Origin: CAZLKN01 sp964560135
Lineage (GTDB): Bacteria > Actinomycetota > JAICYB01
DNA length: 35,436 nucleotides
Direction of reading: 5' to 3'
NCBI GenBank assembly: GCA_964560135.1
Contig: CAZLKN010000033.1
Coordinates: forward strand, 1-35,436
Each line of letters starts with the position of its first letter. Positions within the stretch are counted from its first letter, which is position 1. The notes beneath the pieces were generated by a model. It was not told the DNA's origin. It was given only the letters and a program-made list of their open reading frames with translations, and searched no databases. Below are positions 1 to 9,458 of the stretch, piece by piece. The position numbers and the translations under genes were made by a program.

Positions 1-2
1 CC

Positions 3-254
3 GACGAGCACGGCGTCACCGGTGGCCGGGCCGTGAATTTCGAGAACGGACGGATCTACTGGTCCTCGCAGACGGGCGCGAAGGCCACCCGGGGTGCGAT
101 CCTCAGCAAGTACCTGTCCGAGGGGGGCCCCGACTCACGGCTCGGTCTGCCCACCTCCGACGAGTACTCGTGGAACGGCATGCGCCGCAGTGACTTCCAG
201 GGCGGCCACATCACGTGGACGTCGAGCGACGGCGCCCAGGTCCACTACGCCTGA
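3..254 (+). CDS. LGFP-repeat cell-wall protein, C-terminal end (5' truncated)
   Basis: The frame is open from the window edge and ends at TGA 252-254, so only the last 83 residues are visible. They contain LGFP-type repeats: GGRAVNFENGRIYWSSQTGA, then GGPDSRLGLPTSDE, then a final FQGGHITWTSSDGAQ. In known actinobacterial proteins LGFP repeats are appended to secreted amidases, esterases or mycolyltransferases and are thought to bind the cell envelope. The catalytic or export part lies upstream of the window, so the enzyme class is unknown. The next gene is convergent, with its stop only 4 bases away, and no terminator hairpin is visible between them. The repeat family is secure; the overall function is not. 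Confidence 0.8.
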   Translation, partial: DEHGVTGGRAVNFENGRIYWSSQTGAKATRGAILSKYLSEGGPDSRLGLPTSDEYSWNGMRRSDFQGGHITWTSSDGAQVHYA

Positions 255-258
255 GCCC

Positions 259-1158
259 TCACGTCCGGCCGACGGCCAGCACGAGATCGCCGAGATCGAT
301 CGACACCACCCGGTCGGCCGCGCCGGTGCGCTCGGCCCCCCGGCGCGCGGCGCGGGCCAGCGGGCCCCCGTAGCGCTCCGCCCGCTCCAGCACGTAGCCG
401 AGCCGGAGCCGCTTGGGGTGCGGCTCGATGTGCACGGCGGCGAAACCGGCCTTCACGAACAGCAGCCGCAGGGAGGCCGGGGTGAAGTACCACAGGTGCA
501 TCCGCATCAGCCACGGCCACCGGCCACGGAGCAGCCGGGCGCTGCGGCCGGCGATGTTGACGGTCGTGAGCGCCACCACGCCGCCGGCCACCGCCAGCTC
601 ACGCATCCTCCGCAGGTCGGCCAGCGGGTCCGGGACGTGCTCCAGCACGTCCCACATCACCACCGCGTCGAAGCTTCCCGGCCCCCAGGGCGCGTCGGCC
701 AGCGTCCCATCGAGGACCTCGGCGCCGTAGGCCTCACGGGCGTGCGACGCCGCCCAGCGCGACGGTTCCAGGCCCGTGGGGGCCCAGCCCCGCTTCGCGG
801 CCTCGTCGAGGCACAGACCCGCGAAGGAGCCCACCTCCAGCATCGTCCCGGGCTCGCGGTGGGCCTCCACCCGCTCGAGGAGCTCCCGAAACTCGGCCCG
901 CCGCTGCTGCTCCTCGGTGAGGTACAGCGGATCCTCCACGTCCGCGTAACCGGCGAGCAGCTCGGCGGGGTCGCCGTCCAGGGCCTGGTAGGCCAGACCG
1001 CAGCCCGGACAGGCCCAGATCTCGCCGTGCTCTCCGAGGTAGGGGCTCGTGCAGCGCAGCTCATCGGCGGGAACCGGCCCCGAGGCCTTCCGGGGGCCGA
1101 ACCGCAGGCGGGTGGGCTCGCCGCAGGCGAGGCAGTCCGACGCCGGTGCGAGGGTCAT
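259..1158 (-). CDS. SAM-dependent methyltransferase with N-terminal zinc ribbon
   Basis: 299 residues. The N-terminus has four cysteines in two CxxC pairs (C9/C12 and C50/C53), like the zinc-binding head of sugar and small-molecule C-methyltransferases. A class I Rossmann methyltransferase follows: motif I MLEVGSFAGLCLDEA near residue 105 and the post-motif VVMWDVLEHVPDPLADL near residue 166, typical of the Methyltransf_11/23 type. A hydrophobic stretch PWLMRMHLWYFTP near residue 215 is the usual WHLWYFTP-like segment of this group. The start lies 9 bases after the stop of the upstream amidase gene, so the two are probably co-transcribed. The substrate is unknown; an envelope sugar or lipid-linked glycan is a guess from context. 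Confidence 0.85.
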   Translation of the reverse strand: MTLAPASDCLACGEPTRLRFGPRKASGPVPADELRCTSPYLGEHGEIWACPGCGLAYQALDGDPAELLAGYADVEDPLYLTEEQQRRAEFRELLERVEAHREPGTMLEVGSFAGLCLDEAAKRGWAPTGLEPSRWAASHAREAYGAEVLDGTLADAPWGPGSFDAVVMWDVLEHVPDPLADLRRMRELAVAGGVVALTTVNIAGRSARLLRGRWPWLMRMHLWYFTPASLRLLFVKAGFAAVHIEPHPKRLRLGYVLERAERYGGPLARAARRGAERTGAADRVVSIDLGDLVLAVGRT

Positions 1159-1167
1159 CCCACCCGC

Positions 1168-3240
1168 CTACAGCGGCGGACCCTCGGGGTGCAGGGAGGC
1201 CTCCTGCTCGGTTGCCTGCAGGATGTTGTCCCCCCGGTACCCGAGGTCGACGAAGCGGCGGTGGGAGCTGATCCAGCGGCGCATGCCGTCGGCGATCACG
1301 TACACGCGGGGGCTGGCGGAGGTGCGGATCAGGGCGCCGTCCCGGAAGCCGATGGGGGCCGCGGACGCCGCGGCGGCGATCTCGGCGTCGGCGGGACCGA
1401 CCAGGTCGACGGCGCGGATCCCGTGGCTGGACCGGATCCGCTCGGAGATCAGCGGCCGCCCGCCACCCGCGACCTTCCAGGCCGACGGCAGGACCAGCCC
1501 CCGCAGCGCCGCGCCGTTCGGCCGCATCATCCCGGCGGTGAGTTCCGCCCCCACCGGATGGGGAGCGAGTTCGGAGGCGGCGGCGTCCACGACCGAGCGG
1601 GGGTCGTAGCCCATGGCCGCGAGCGTGTCGAGGGAGGTCGGCCTTCGGCGCCCCTCCGAGATGACCCACAGGCGTCCACCGGCGCGCACGACGCTGCCTT
1701 CCCGGAAGCCCAGCGGGGCCCCCGCCGGGTACATCCCACGGATCAGCTCCGGCACCACCACCGCTTCCTGCCAGCGGTGGCGGGAGGCCAGGGCCCGGGC
1801 GCCGGACACGTGGCGGAGGCGCCCGCCGTCGAGCAGCCATGCCCACCTCGAGTCGCGCCCCACGAGCAGCGTCCCCTGGGGCCAGTCCCACAGCGAGACG
1901 CCGACCTCCACCGGCCGGGTGTGCCCGCGCGGGTTGGTCGCCCTGAGCCGGAACCGGTAGACCCCGTGGGGGAGGCGTAGCCCGGCGGAGTCGCGGCCGT
2001 CCCATCGGACACCTACCTGGCCGCCGCGGCCCGAGAACCGCCGGACGACACCGCCGGTGGACCGGTCGACAACCTCCACGGTCCAGTCGCCCGGCGAGGA
2101 CAGCCGCGCGGTGAAGACCGCCTCCTCGGCCGTGCCGTCGCCGTTGGGCGTGAAGGCCCCGCGCTGCACGTGCGGGGTGTAGACCTTCGGGTCGCCCCAT
2201 TCGGCGGCTGCCTCCCGCAGCCACGGCAGGCGTGCGTGGAGCGCGGCTCCGGGGCAGTCGGAGGGCCCGAGGTCGCGGTGACCGACGACACTCGGGAGGC
2301 TCACCCGTCTCCCGTCCGGATGGCGGGCGTTGCCGGCTGAGGTGAGGGTCGCCGACCCGCGGGGGTCGACGTGGTGCAGGTCGAGCTTCCAGGACACCGC
2401 CTGTTTCACCGCTTCCAGCGCCGCCGGCGGCGGCGGCGCCGAGGCGAAGGTGCCGATCACCGAGATCCCGAAGGTCCCGGTGTTGAAGCCCTTGGTATGG
2501 GCGCCGATCACCGGCCGGTCCATGCCCCCGGCCCGTCCCTCGAACACGCGACCGAACCGGTCGACGAGCATGTTGTAGCCGATGTCGTTCCAGCCCAGCG
2601 CCTGCGTGTGGTACGCGTAGATCGACCGCACGATCCGGGCCGAGTCTCCGGGCCCGTAGGCATTGGAGGTGGCCGTGTGGTGGACGACGGCCGCCCGCAC
2701 CGTGGATGCGTAGGACGGGCCCCCGCGCCGCATCGACTCGTCCGCCCCCCAGCCGGTCCGGGACACGGCCTGCGGCGCCGGCGGCCAAGCGCCCGCAGCT
2801 GGGAGCATCGAGGACCCGGGGTCGGAGCCGGGATCCACGAGATGGACCCGCGGCCGGGCCGGGACGGCCCCCCGGAACCGGACGTCCACGAACCGCGCTT
2901 CCCCGACCCACCAGGGCTCGGTACCCGCCATGAGGCCGCCCTCGGCCCCCGCGTCGGGGCCCTCCTCTTCGATGAGGTCGAGATCCTGCCAGGCGCTCCA
3001 GCGCGCCCCATCTGCGCTGGTCCGGACGAGGACGGCGTCGGGGTCGGGCGCGCTCGCCGGCCAGACCACGCCCACGAGGGCGAACGGCTCGGGGGCCCGG
3101 ACGGGTCCGTCGCCCAGCGGCAGGGTGTGGGTGACGATGCCGGACGGCGCGCCGCCGCCCACGACCGCGGGGGCGAGGGTCGCGACGAGCGCCAGGCACA
3201 GCCCGGCGGTGAAGCGGGGTAGCGGGGATGCCGTGTTCAT
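1168..3240 (-). CDS. Secreted PGRP-type N-acetylmuramoyl-L-alanine amidase with FlgD-like and C-terminal repeat domains
   Basis: 690 residues. A signal peptide (residues 1-28, hydrophobic TAGLCLALVATLAPAVVG) is followed by a beta-rich domain and then an amidase_2/PGRP domain at about 157-345. Zinc ligands of the T7-lysozyme type are visible: His187 in VVHHTAT, then His321 and Cys329 in GHRDLGPSDCPG, with the H-to-C spacing of eight found in T7 lysozyme. Tyr222 in GYNMLVD fits the catalytic tyrosine. Residues 363-440 (FTPNGDGTAEEAVF to RWDGRDSAGLRLPHGVYRFR) are a FlgD/CHU_C-like Ig fold. The last 250 residues carry several short beta repeats of the type GRLWVISEGRRRP and YVIADGMRRWISS. It should cleave the muramyl-peptide amide bond outside the cell. 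A ribosome binding site GGAGG lies at 3251-3255, 10 bases before the ATG. Confidence 0.9.
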   Translation of the reverse strand: MNTASPLPRFTAGLCLALVATLAPAVVGGGAPSGIVTHTLPLGDGPVRAPEPFALVGVVWPASAPDPDAVLVRTSADGARWSAWQDLDLIEEEGPDAGAEGGLMAGTEPWWVGEARFVDVRFRGAVPARPRVHLVDPGSDPGSSMLPAAGAWPPAPQAVSRTGWGADESMRRGGPSYASTVRAAVVHHTATSNAYGPGDSARIVRSIYAYHTQALGWNDIGYNMLVDRFGRVFEGRAGGMDRPVIGAHTKGFNTGTFGISVIGTFASAPPPPAALEAVKQAVSWKLDLHHVDPRGSATLTSAGNARHPDGRRVSLPSVVGHRDLGPSDCPGAALHARLPWLREAAAEWGDPKVYTPHVQRGAFTPNGDGTAEEAVFTARLSSPGDWTVEVVDRSTGGVVRRFSGRGGQVGVRWDGRDSAGLRLPHGVYRFRLRATNPRGHTRPVEVGVSLWDWPQGTLLVGRDSRWAWLLDGGRLRHVSGARALASRHRWQEAVVVPELIRGMYPAGAPLGFREGSVVRAGGRLWVISEGRRRPTSLDTLAAMGYDPRSVVDAAASELAPHPVGAELTAGMMRPNGAALRGLVLPSAWKVAGGGRPLISERIRSSHGIRAVDLVGPADAEIAAAASAAPIGFRDGALIRTSASPRVYVIADGMRRWISSHRRFVDLGYRGDNILQATEQEASLHPEGPPL

Positions 3241-3292
3241 AGGGCAGTAGCCTCCAGCATTCCAGAGGCGGTCAAGTGATCCAAGCGTGCGA

Positions 3293-3298
3293 TAGCCT
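3293..3298 (+). promoter_or_regulatory. Candidate -10 element (TAGCCT) for the 3311 gene
   Basis: A TANNNT hexamer lies 12 bases before ATG 3311, and no purine-rich ribosome binding site lies between them. Transcription starting about 7 bases downstream would give a leader of only a few bases. A weak divergent minus-strand promoter (TTGACC at 3274-3269) lies close by. This is a sequence-pattern call only. Confidence 0.3.
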
Positions 3299-3310
3299 TC
3301 CCGCGACCCG

Positions 3311-4678
3311 ATGCGATCCCCGACGAGCGACCCTCAGGAGCCCCGGCCGCCGCTGTGGCGGCGGCCCGGGCCATGGCTCATGCTCGGTGCGTTCGTGGTC
3401 TACAACGCCAACCTCAGCTATGGGGGCTGTGGCGACGATCTTCCATACCGCCTGCTCCCGCTGGCGCTCGTCCGCGATCAGACGGTCTCGCTCGCCGCAT
3501 ACCTGCACCTGATTCCGCTGTATCCGGATGGGTCACTGCACTACACCGTCGTCGAACACGCCGGGCGACTCGTCACGATCTACCCGCCCGCCCCCGGGGT
3601 GTTCGCCGTCCCGGTCTTCGGCGCTGCCTCCTTCCTGTGGGTCGCTCCGCCGTTGCTGCTGCTCGGCAAGCTCACGGCGAGCGCGGTTGCGGCCCTGTCG
3701 GTGGGCGTGATGTTCGCGGCGCTGCGCCGCACTCGGCTGCCCGTCAGGACGTCGGTGCTGCTCGCCGTGGTCTACGCCCTCGCGACCCCGGTGTTCGCCG
3801 TAGCCTCACAGGCGCTGTGCCAGCACCCCTTCTCTACGCTCGCGGTGGCGGGCGTGGTCTACGCTGCCGTCCGGGTGCGCGAGGGGACACCTTCAGGGTG
3901 GCCGGCGGCAGGCGGCGTGATCGCGGGATTGGCCGTGGCGGTCCGGCCCCAGACCGCGATCGCCCTGGCCCCCGTCGTTCTCTATCTGCTCTGGCGGGGC
4001 AGCGGAGAGCGGGGTCCGCTGCTCGCCGGCGGTGCCGCTCCACTGATTGCCACGATGGCCCACAACATCGCCTTCACCGGCCGGTTGGGCGGGGGATACG
4101 CATTCGCCGCCGAGACCCTGGAGGGAGTCGACCTCGGCGGGAACCTGTTCGTCGGAGCATCGGGGCTCCTGGCGTCGCCGTCGCGGGGGCTGTTCGTCTA
4201 CGTGCCCGTTGCGCTCTTCGGTGTGGCGGGAGCCGTTCGCGCCTGGCGTCGGCGGGATCCGCTGCTGGTCGCAGCGGCGCTCGGCATCGTGGGCACCGTC
4301 CTGCTCTTCGGCAAGTTCACGACCTGGTGGGCGGGTGGCACCTACGGCCCGCGGTACCTGGTGGAGACGATGCCGCTCGTGGTGCTCCTGCTGACGCCCC
4401 TGTTCCGTCCCCCGTCCATGTTCGGTGCGCGCCGGCCGTGGGCGGCCCTCTTCCTGGCGTCGGCGGCCCTGTCCCTGGTGATGCAGGTGATCGGCGTGTT
4501 CTCGTTCCCGTGCTCGTGGAACCGCGCCCCCGAGCGGCCCCTCCTCGCGCAGGAGCGGCTCTGGGACTGGCGGGATCCGCCCTTCGTGCGCTGTGCGGGC
4601 GAACTGCATCTGTTCCGCGAGGGCCTGACCCGGCCCTTCCCACTGGATCCCGCCGAAGGAGAGGATCCGAGCGGGTGA
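3311..4678 (+). CDS. Polytopic membrane protein, probably a GT-C type glycosyltransferase
   Basis: 455 residues with about ten hydrophobic segments. An early extracytoplasmic loop begins YGGCGDDLPYRLLPLALVRD, with an acidic pair just after the first membrane span. Later segments such as PVRTSVLLAVVYALATPVFAV and the loop WAGGTYGPRYLVETMPLVVL match the general layout of GT-C enzymes that use polyprenyl-phosphate sugars. No family is recognised with confidence, and it could be a membrane protein of unknown function. ATG 3311 has no Shine-Dalgarno sequence. It is divergent from the amidase gene and ends 190 bases before the next gene. Confidence 0.6.
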   Translation: MRSPTSDPQEPRPPLWRRPGPWLMLGAFVVYNANLSYGGCGDDLPYRLLPLALVRDQTVSLAAYLHLIPLYPDGSLHYTVVEHAGRLVTIYPPAPGVFAVPVFGAASFLWVAPPLLLLGKLTASAVAALSVGVMFAALRRTRLPVRTSVLLAVVYALATPVFAVASQALCQHPFSTLAVAGVVYAAVRVREGTPSGWPAAGGVIAGLAVAVRPQTAIALAPVVLYLLWRGSGERGPLLAGGAAPLIATMAHNIAFTGRLGGGYAFAAETLEGVDLGGNLFVGASGLLASPSRGLFVYVPVALFGVAGAVRAWRRRDPLLVAAALGIVGTVLLFGKFTTWWAGGTYGPRYLVETMPLVVLLLTPLFRPPSMFGARRPWAALFLASAALSLVMQVIGVFSFPCSWNRAPERPLLAQERLWDWRDPPFVRCAGELHLFREGLTRPFPLDPAEGEDPSG

Positions 4679-4856
4679 ACCGCGCGGAGATCCCGTTCGT
4701 TGCACTCTTCGAGAGATGGCCGTCACCAAACGTCCACCGGCGTCGTTCTGGGGGAGGTACGTGGTTGCAGCCCACCCGGATGTCGGGGATGCTTACCAGG
4801 GTTCGACGAAAGAGCCGGGACGGATGTGAAGTGCCTCGTCCGTTCCGGCAACCGCT

Positions 4857-4863
4857 GAGGAGG
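4857..4863 (+). promoter_or_regulatory. Ribosome binding site GAGGAGG fixing GTG 4869
   Basis: A strong Shine-Dalgarno sequence lies 5 bases before GTG 4869. The following codons encode a clear signal peptide, so this start is well supported. Confidence 0.8.
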
Positions 4864-4868
4864 CATCC

Positions 4869-7800
4869 GTGAGCTCGTCCAGTTCCCCACGCACATCACG
4901 TCGCGCGATCGTCCTGTTCTGTATCGCGGGCTTCGCCTTCGGCGCGGCTTCGCCGGCCCTCGCCCAGGAGGACCCGTCCCCACCGGCGATCACCTCACCC
5001 GCCGACGGCGCACAACTCTCGCTGGCGCTGGACGACAACGACCCGGCCGCCACCGACTTCCAGGTGCTCGTGCAGGGCACGGCTGATCCGAACGAGGAGG
5101 TCGCGATCCACGCCCGCAGGCCGGGATCGGCCTCGCCGGGCGAAGAGGTGGCGACCACCCAAGCCGACGGCAACGGTGACTGGTCTGAGGAGGTCACCCT
5201 CGACCCGGGAGAGTGGGTGCTGGTGGCCGTGGCCGGCGACGAGACCTCCGAGGAGGTCCGGATCTTCATCGTCACCCGGTACGTCTTCACCTGGTACGAC
5301 CAGGTCAACTCCGCCGGGAACTGGGTCATGGTCGCCAACCCGGGCGACACCCAGACCCGCGCCGACGTGTTCGTGGCCGGGCAGAAGCGCACGTCCAACC
5401 CCCTGGTGATCCCGGCGGGCCAGGCGCGTACGGTGCAGTTCGCAGGGGTCATCGGTGGCCCGGTGGTTGTGCACGGGCTGGACGGGCTCCCCGTCGTCGC
5501 GACCCAGCGCACCGTCTGGAAGACCGGAGACTTCGAAGAGGTGGCCGGCGTCTTCGACGGACACCTGTCCGATGACGCCTGGTTCACCTGGTACGACACC
5601 CGTAATTCCGGGGGCCGGGACTGGATCGTGGTCACGAACTTCGGGACCCAGGACACGGCCGTGTCGGTGCAGGTCGGCGACACGTCACTCGGGGGCAAGG
5701 TCGTGGCCCCCGGGACGTCGGCGACCTTCCGTCAGGAGGATCTCGTCGGGGGCCCCGTGCACGTCACGGCCTCCGCCGGCCAGCCGGTCCACGCCTCCCG
5801 TCGCACGCTCTGGACACCGGACAACTTCACCGAGCTCGTCGCGACGCCCGACCGCTGGCTCCACACCGACGTCTCCTTCAGCTGGTACGACGCCGTGAAC
5901 ACCAACGGCCGGAACTGGGTGATGGTGGCCAATCCCAACGACGAGACGGTATCCGTCGACATCGAACTGCCCGACGGGAGCTTCGACTTCCTCGAGGTGG
6001 GCGCGGGAGTGTCGGCCACCAGGCGGTATCCGGACCTGATCGGCGGTCCGCTGTTCGTGGAGGCGGACTTGCCCGTTCTCGTCACCCAGCGCGCCCTGTG
6101 GGCGTCCGGGCAGTCCTTCGAGGAGACCCCCGGCGTGTTCATGCCGGAGATCACCGACACCTACCACCACACGTGGTACGACACTGCATCGACCAGCTCC
6201 CGGGGGGACTGGTTTGTGCAGGGCAGCGTCTTCCCGGCCGGCGACGCGGAAGGCGACGTCGCGTACAGCGTCACGTGCCCGGAGATCAGCGACCAACGGA
6301 CGCTGGAGTCCGGCGACGTCGAGGCGCGACGGTATCCCGACCGCATCGGCGGTCCGTGCACGATCCAGGGCGACGGGCCGTTCATCCAGAGCCGCCGGAC
6401 CCTCTGGGGCGAGAAGGGTGACTTCACGGAGCTCAACGGTGCCCGGGGCACCCGCCTGTCCGGAGAGGTCCACCGGGTGGAAGCACCCGGGAACCTGACC
6501 CTGGACGCTCTCCCCAACGACGACGGAACGAACCTGGCCGTGTCGTGGGACGAGTCCGGGGACGACACCGTGGACGGCTACTGGGCGTACCGGTCCTCCG
6601 ACGAGGTCGGCGAGCCGCTGCGCCGGGTCGCGTTCGTGCCCGCATCGGCGTGCGACGGCGGCAGCTGCGGGTTCGTCGACTCCCATCTCGAATACGAGGC
6701 CGAGTACACCTACCACGTCCACGCCCTGTCGCTGGCGACATTGGAGGGTCTGGCGGCGACCGCCACTGGGGCCCCCGTGGACAACCCGCCCTCGGCTCCC
6801 ACGTGGCCGGAGGACGGCGCCGTGGTGGCCGGGGACCAAGAGGTCCATCTGACCTGGAACGAGAACCCGGAGCCGGACATCTTCGGCTACCACGTCTGGT
6901 TCGCCGAGGCTCCCGAGGCGCTCGGCGAGCCCGTCGACTGCGACGACCCGAACCTGGGCCTCGACGACGCCGACTACACCCGCCACACCACCGAGCCCGT
7001 GGAGTCGACCACGTACACGGTGACGGGCCTCGAGAACGACCAGCGGTACTGCTTCAAGGTCCAGGCCGTGGACTTCGGCGACAACGAGAGCGAACTCTCC
7101 GAGCCCCGCGAGGGCACGCCGGGCCAGATGCCGCCCGAGACCACCCTCACCCATCCCGAGGGCGGCGAGGTCCTCGCCGGTGGATCCACCCTCACCATCA
7201 CCTACGAGGCCACCGATCCCAACGACGACATCACCGAGATCGTGGTGGAGACCAGGGAGACGTCGTCGTCGCCGTTCTCGCGGCTCGACCACTGCACCGA
7301 GAACACCGGTTCCTGTGACTGGGAGATGCCGGAGATCGACTCCCAGACGGCCCGCGTGCGGGTGACGGCCGTCGACTCCAAGGACAACCAGGACGCCGAC
7401 GAGTCCGACGACTTCGCGATCGACTCGACGCCGCCCAGCGTCACGATCACCGCCCCGACGGGCGGTCAGCAGTTCGCGGGCGGCGAGCCGATCACGATCG
7501 AGTGGAATTCCACCGAGGACAACCCCGCCGACGACGGCATCTCGACCGATTGGCGCACCGGCGGCGGGGAATGGCAGGAGATCGCCGAGTGCACCGGGAT
7601 CGAGGACACCGGATCCTGCGAATGGACGGACACCCCCGGGATCGACTCGAGCACCGTCCAGGTGCGGGTCACGCTGCGCGACGATGCGGGCTTCGAGGGC
7701 AACGACGTTTCGGCGGAGTTCACGATCGTCACGCCACCCGCTGCGCCCACGGGCCTGAGCGCGACCGGGGCCGACCAGGAGGTCGACCTCGACTGGTCCG

Positions 7801-9446
7801 ACAACACCGAGTCGGACCTGGCCGGCTACCACGTGTACTTCGCGGAGGAACCCTCGGGGATCGGCTCGAACGGCTGCGACGATCTGGCCGACGGCGACTA
7901 CACACGGGACACCCCCGATCCGATCACCGAGAGCCAGCACACCGTCGACAACCTGACCAACGACACCACCTACTGCTTCCAGGTCACGGCGGTCGACACC
8001 ACCGGCGGCGAGTCCGACCGGTCCGCCGTGGCCGAAGCCACGCCGCAGGCGCTCCCGCCCGACGTGACGGTCCAGGCACCCGATGGGGAGGAGGTCCTCA
8101 AGGGCGGTACGCAGTACACGATCCTGTGGACCGACGACGACCCCGACGGCAACAAGGACCGGGTGAGACTCGAATACACGACGAACTTCGACGCGGATAC
8201 GCCGACCTGGGTCGTGATCGACGACTTCGCCCCGAACAACGGCGAGTACGTCTGGAATATCCCCGGCACGGACTCGCAGGAGGTCCGGGTCCGCGTCACG
8301 GCGACCGACACCAAGGGGAATACCGACGGCGATACCTCCGACGCAAACCTCGCGATCGATTCCACGGCGCCCTTCGTGCAGAGCCCAATCAGCCTGACCG
8401 GCGAGGACCCCGACTTCGAGGATCCGCCCTTCCGCGGCGGGGAGCAGGTCGAGGTGGAGTTCGACTTCCAGGAGCGCCACCCCGACGAGGACTTCGTCCT
8501 CGAGTTCGCCTCCGACGGAAGCACGTTCCAGGCGACGACCTGCTCCAGCAAGCAGGTCACGATGTCGAGCGACACGAACGGCACCGCTTCGTGCCTGTGG
8601 ACGGCGGCCTCTGTGGACGTGCCACAGGCCAGGCTGCGTGTCACATTGTTCGACGAGGCCACGAACGAGGGCCAGGTGGAGGGCCATTCCCACTCGCGGG
8701 TCTCCGATCCTTTCGAGATCGACTCCACGGTCCCCGGGATCCCGGTGCTCACGACCATCGACGGCCAGGACGTGGACGGCGCCGACCCCGAACCGCAGGC
8801 TTTCGGCAACGACCGCGACCCGGAGACGGTGGTGGCGGGTCCGGGCACGGGCACGTACCAGGAAACCGGAACCGTCCGGATCTACGTCGCGAGCAGGCCC
8901 GCCAACTGCGGGGTCGATCCCGCGGGTGAGCTGGAGGTGTCCGGGGGAACGGATGCGGTCATCTTCAACGAGGGCGCGGCGACCGACTTCCAGTACCCCG
9001 ACCAGGACGGCAACCACTCGACCTACGTGTGCATGATCGACGCAGCCGGGAACCGGTCGGCGGTCACCTCCGTGGCCGACAGGATCGTCTACCAGCTCGA
9101 CCGTACGGAGCCGAGCACGCCGCAGAACGTCGATGCCGAGTCGGACGGGCCGGGCGAGGTACGGGTTACCTGGAACCGGTCCTCTGACAACCTGAGCGGC
9201 GTGGCCGGATACGACGTGTTCTTCGTCGCCGACCCCGTCGACCCGCCGCTGCCGAGCGGATGCGAGACGGTGTCGGACGACAGCTACGCCAAGCACAACG
9301 AGGAGCTGATCTCCGATCCGGAGTACGTGGCCGACCTCCTGGAGGCGGGCACCAGGTACTGCTTCAAGGTCCGGGCCGTGGACCGGGCCGGGAACCCGAG
9401 TGAGCTGTCGAGTGCGGACAGCGCCGTGGCCGGCGGAGGCTCGTAG
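4869..9446 (+). CDS. Very large secreted protein: four WYD modules, fibronectin type III and Ig-like domains
   Basis: 1525 residues. The signal peptide ends near ALA|QE (residues 32/33). An Ig-like domain at 38-136 is followed by four copies of a module of about 90 residues at 138-228, 239-325, 337-423 and 434-525. Each has FxWYD at the start, W(V/I)xVxNxG/P, a central GGPVxV, and xSxRTLWxxxxFxE at the end. From about 530, fibronectin type III domains (for example WSDNTESDLAGYHVYFAEEP and YCFQVTAVD) alternate with Ig-like domains starting xxPxGGexxxGGxxxxIxW. No catalytic domain, sortase motif or C-terminal anchor is visible, so it is probably a secreted adhesin or matrix protein. Its acidic, Asp/Thr-rich composition suits an extracellular role. 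It converges on the subtilase gene, which carries the same modules; the stops are 12 bases apart. Confidence 0.88.
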   Translation: MSSSSSPRTSRRAIVLFCIAGFAFGAASPALAQEDPSPPAITSPADGAQLSLALDDNDPAATDFQVLVQGTADPNEEVAIHARRPGSASPGEEVATTQADGNGDWSEEVTLDPGEWVLVAVAGDETSEEVRIFIVTRYVFTWYDQVNSAGNWVMVANPGDTQTRADVFVAGQKRTSNPLVIPAGQARTVQFAGVIGGPVVVHGLDGLPVVATQRTVWKTGDFEEVAGVFDGHLSDDAWFTWYDTRNSGGRDWIVVTNFGTQDTAVSVQVGDTSLGGKVVAPGTSATFRQEDLVGGPVHVTASAGQPVHASRRTLWTPDNFTELVATPDRWLHTDVSFSWYDAVNTNGRNWVMVANPNDETVSVDIELPDGSFDFLEVGAGVSATRRYPDLIGGPLFVEADLPVLVTQRALWASGQSFEETPGVFMPEITDTYHHTWYDTASTSSRGDWFVQGSVFPAGDAEGDVAYSVTCPEISDQRTLESGDVEARRYPDRIGGPCTIQGDGPFIQSRRTLWGEKGDFTELNGARGTRLSGEVHRVEAPGNLTLDALPNDDGTNLAVSWDESGDDTVDGYWAYRSSDEVGEPLRRVAFVPASACDGGSCGFVDSHLEYEAEYTYHVHALSLATLEGLAATATGAPVDNPPSAPTWPEDGAVVAGDQEVHLTWNENPEPDIFGYHVWFAEAPEALGEPVDCDDPNLGLDDADYTRHTTEPVESTTYTVTGLENDQRYCFKVQAVDFGDNESELSEPREGTPGQMPPETTLTHPEGGEVLAGGSTLTITYEATDPNDDITEIVVETRETSSSPFSRLDHCTENTGSCDWEMPEIDSQTARVRVTAVDSKDNQDADESDDFAIDSTPPSVTITAPTGGQQFAGGEPITIEWNSTEDNPADDGISTDWRTGGGEWQEIAECTGIEDTGSCEWTDTPGIDSSTVQVRVTLRDDAGFEGNDVSAEFTIVTPPAAPTGLSATGADQEVDLDWSDNTESDLAGYHVYFAEEPSGIGSNGCDDLADGDYTRDTPDPITESQHTVDNLTNDTTYCFQVTAVDTTGGESDRSAVAEATPQALPPDVTVQAPDGEEVLKGGTQYTILWTDDDPDGNKDRVRLEYTTNFDADTPTWVVIDDFAPNNGEYVWNIPGTDSQEVRVRVTATDTKGNTDGDTSDANLAIDSTAPFVQSPISLTGEDPDFEDPPFRGGEQVEVEFDFQERHPDEDFVLEFASDGSTFQATTCSSKQVTMSSDTNGTASCLWTAASVDVPQARLRVTLFDEATNEGQVEGHSHSRVSDPFEIDSTVPGIPVLTTIDGQDVDGADPEPQAFGNDRDPETVVAGPGTGTYQETGTVRIYVASRPANCGVDPAGELEVSGGTDAVIFNEGAATDFQYPDQDGNHSTYVCMIDAAGNRSAVTSVADRIVYQLDRTEPSTPQNVDAESDGPGEVRVTWNRSSDNLSGVAGYDVFFVADPVDPPLPSGCETVSDDSYAKHNEELISDPEYVADLLEAGTRYCFKVRAVDRAGNPSELSSADSAVAGGGS

Positions 9447-9458
9447 CAGGCCGACGGC

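Noticed and set aside
5685..9296. 1203-codon open frame antisense to the 4869 gene
   Set aside because: It is a GC-bias shadow. The plus-strand frame has a signal peptide, repeated modules and fibronectin domains, while the antisense product is Arg/Gly/Val-rich without recognisable motifs.
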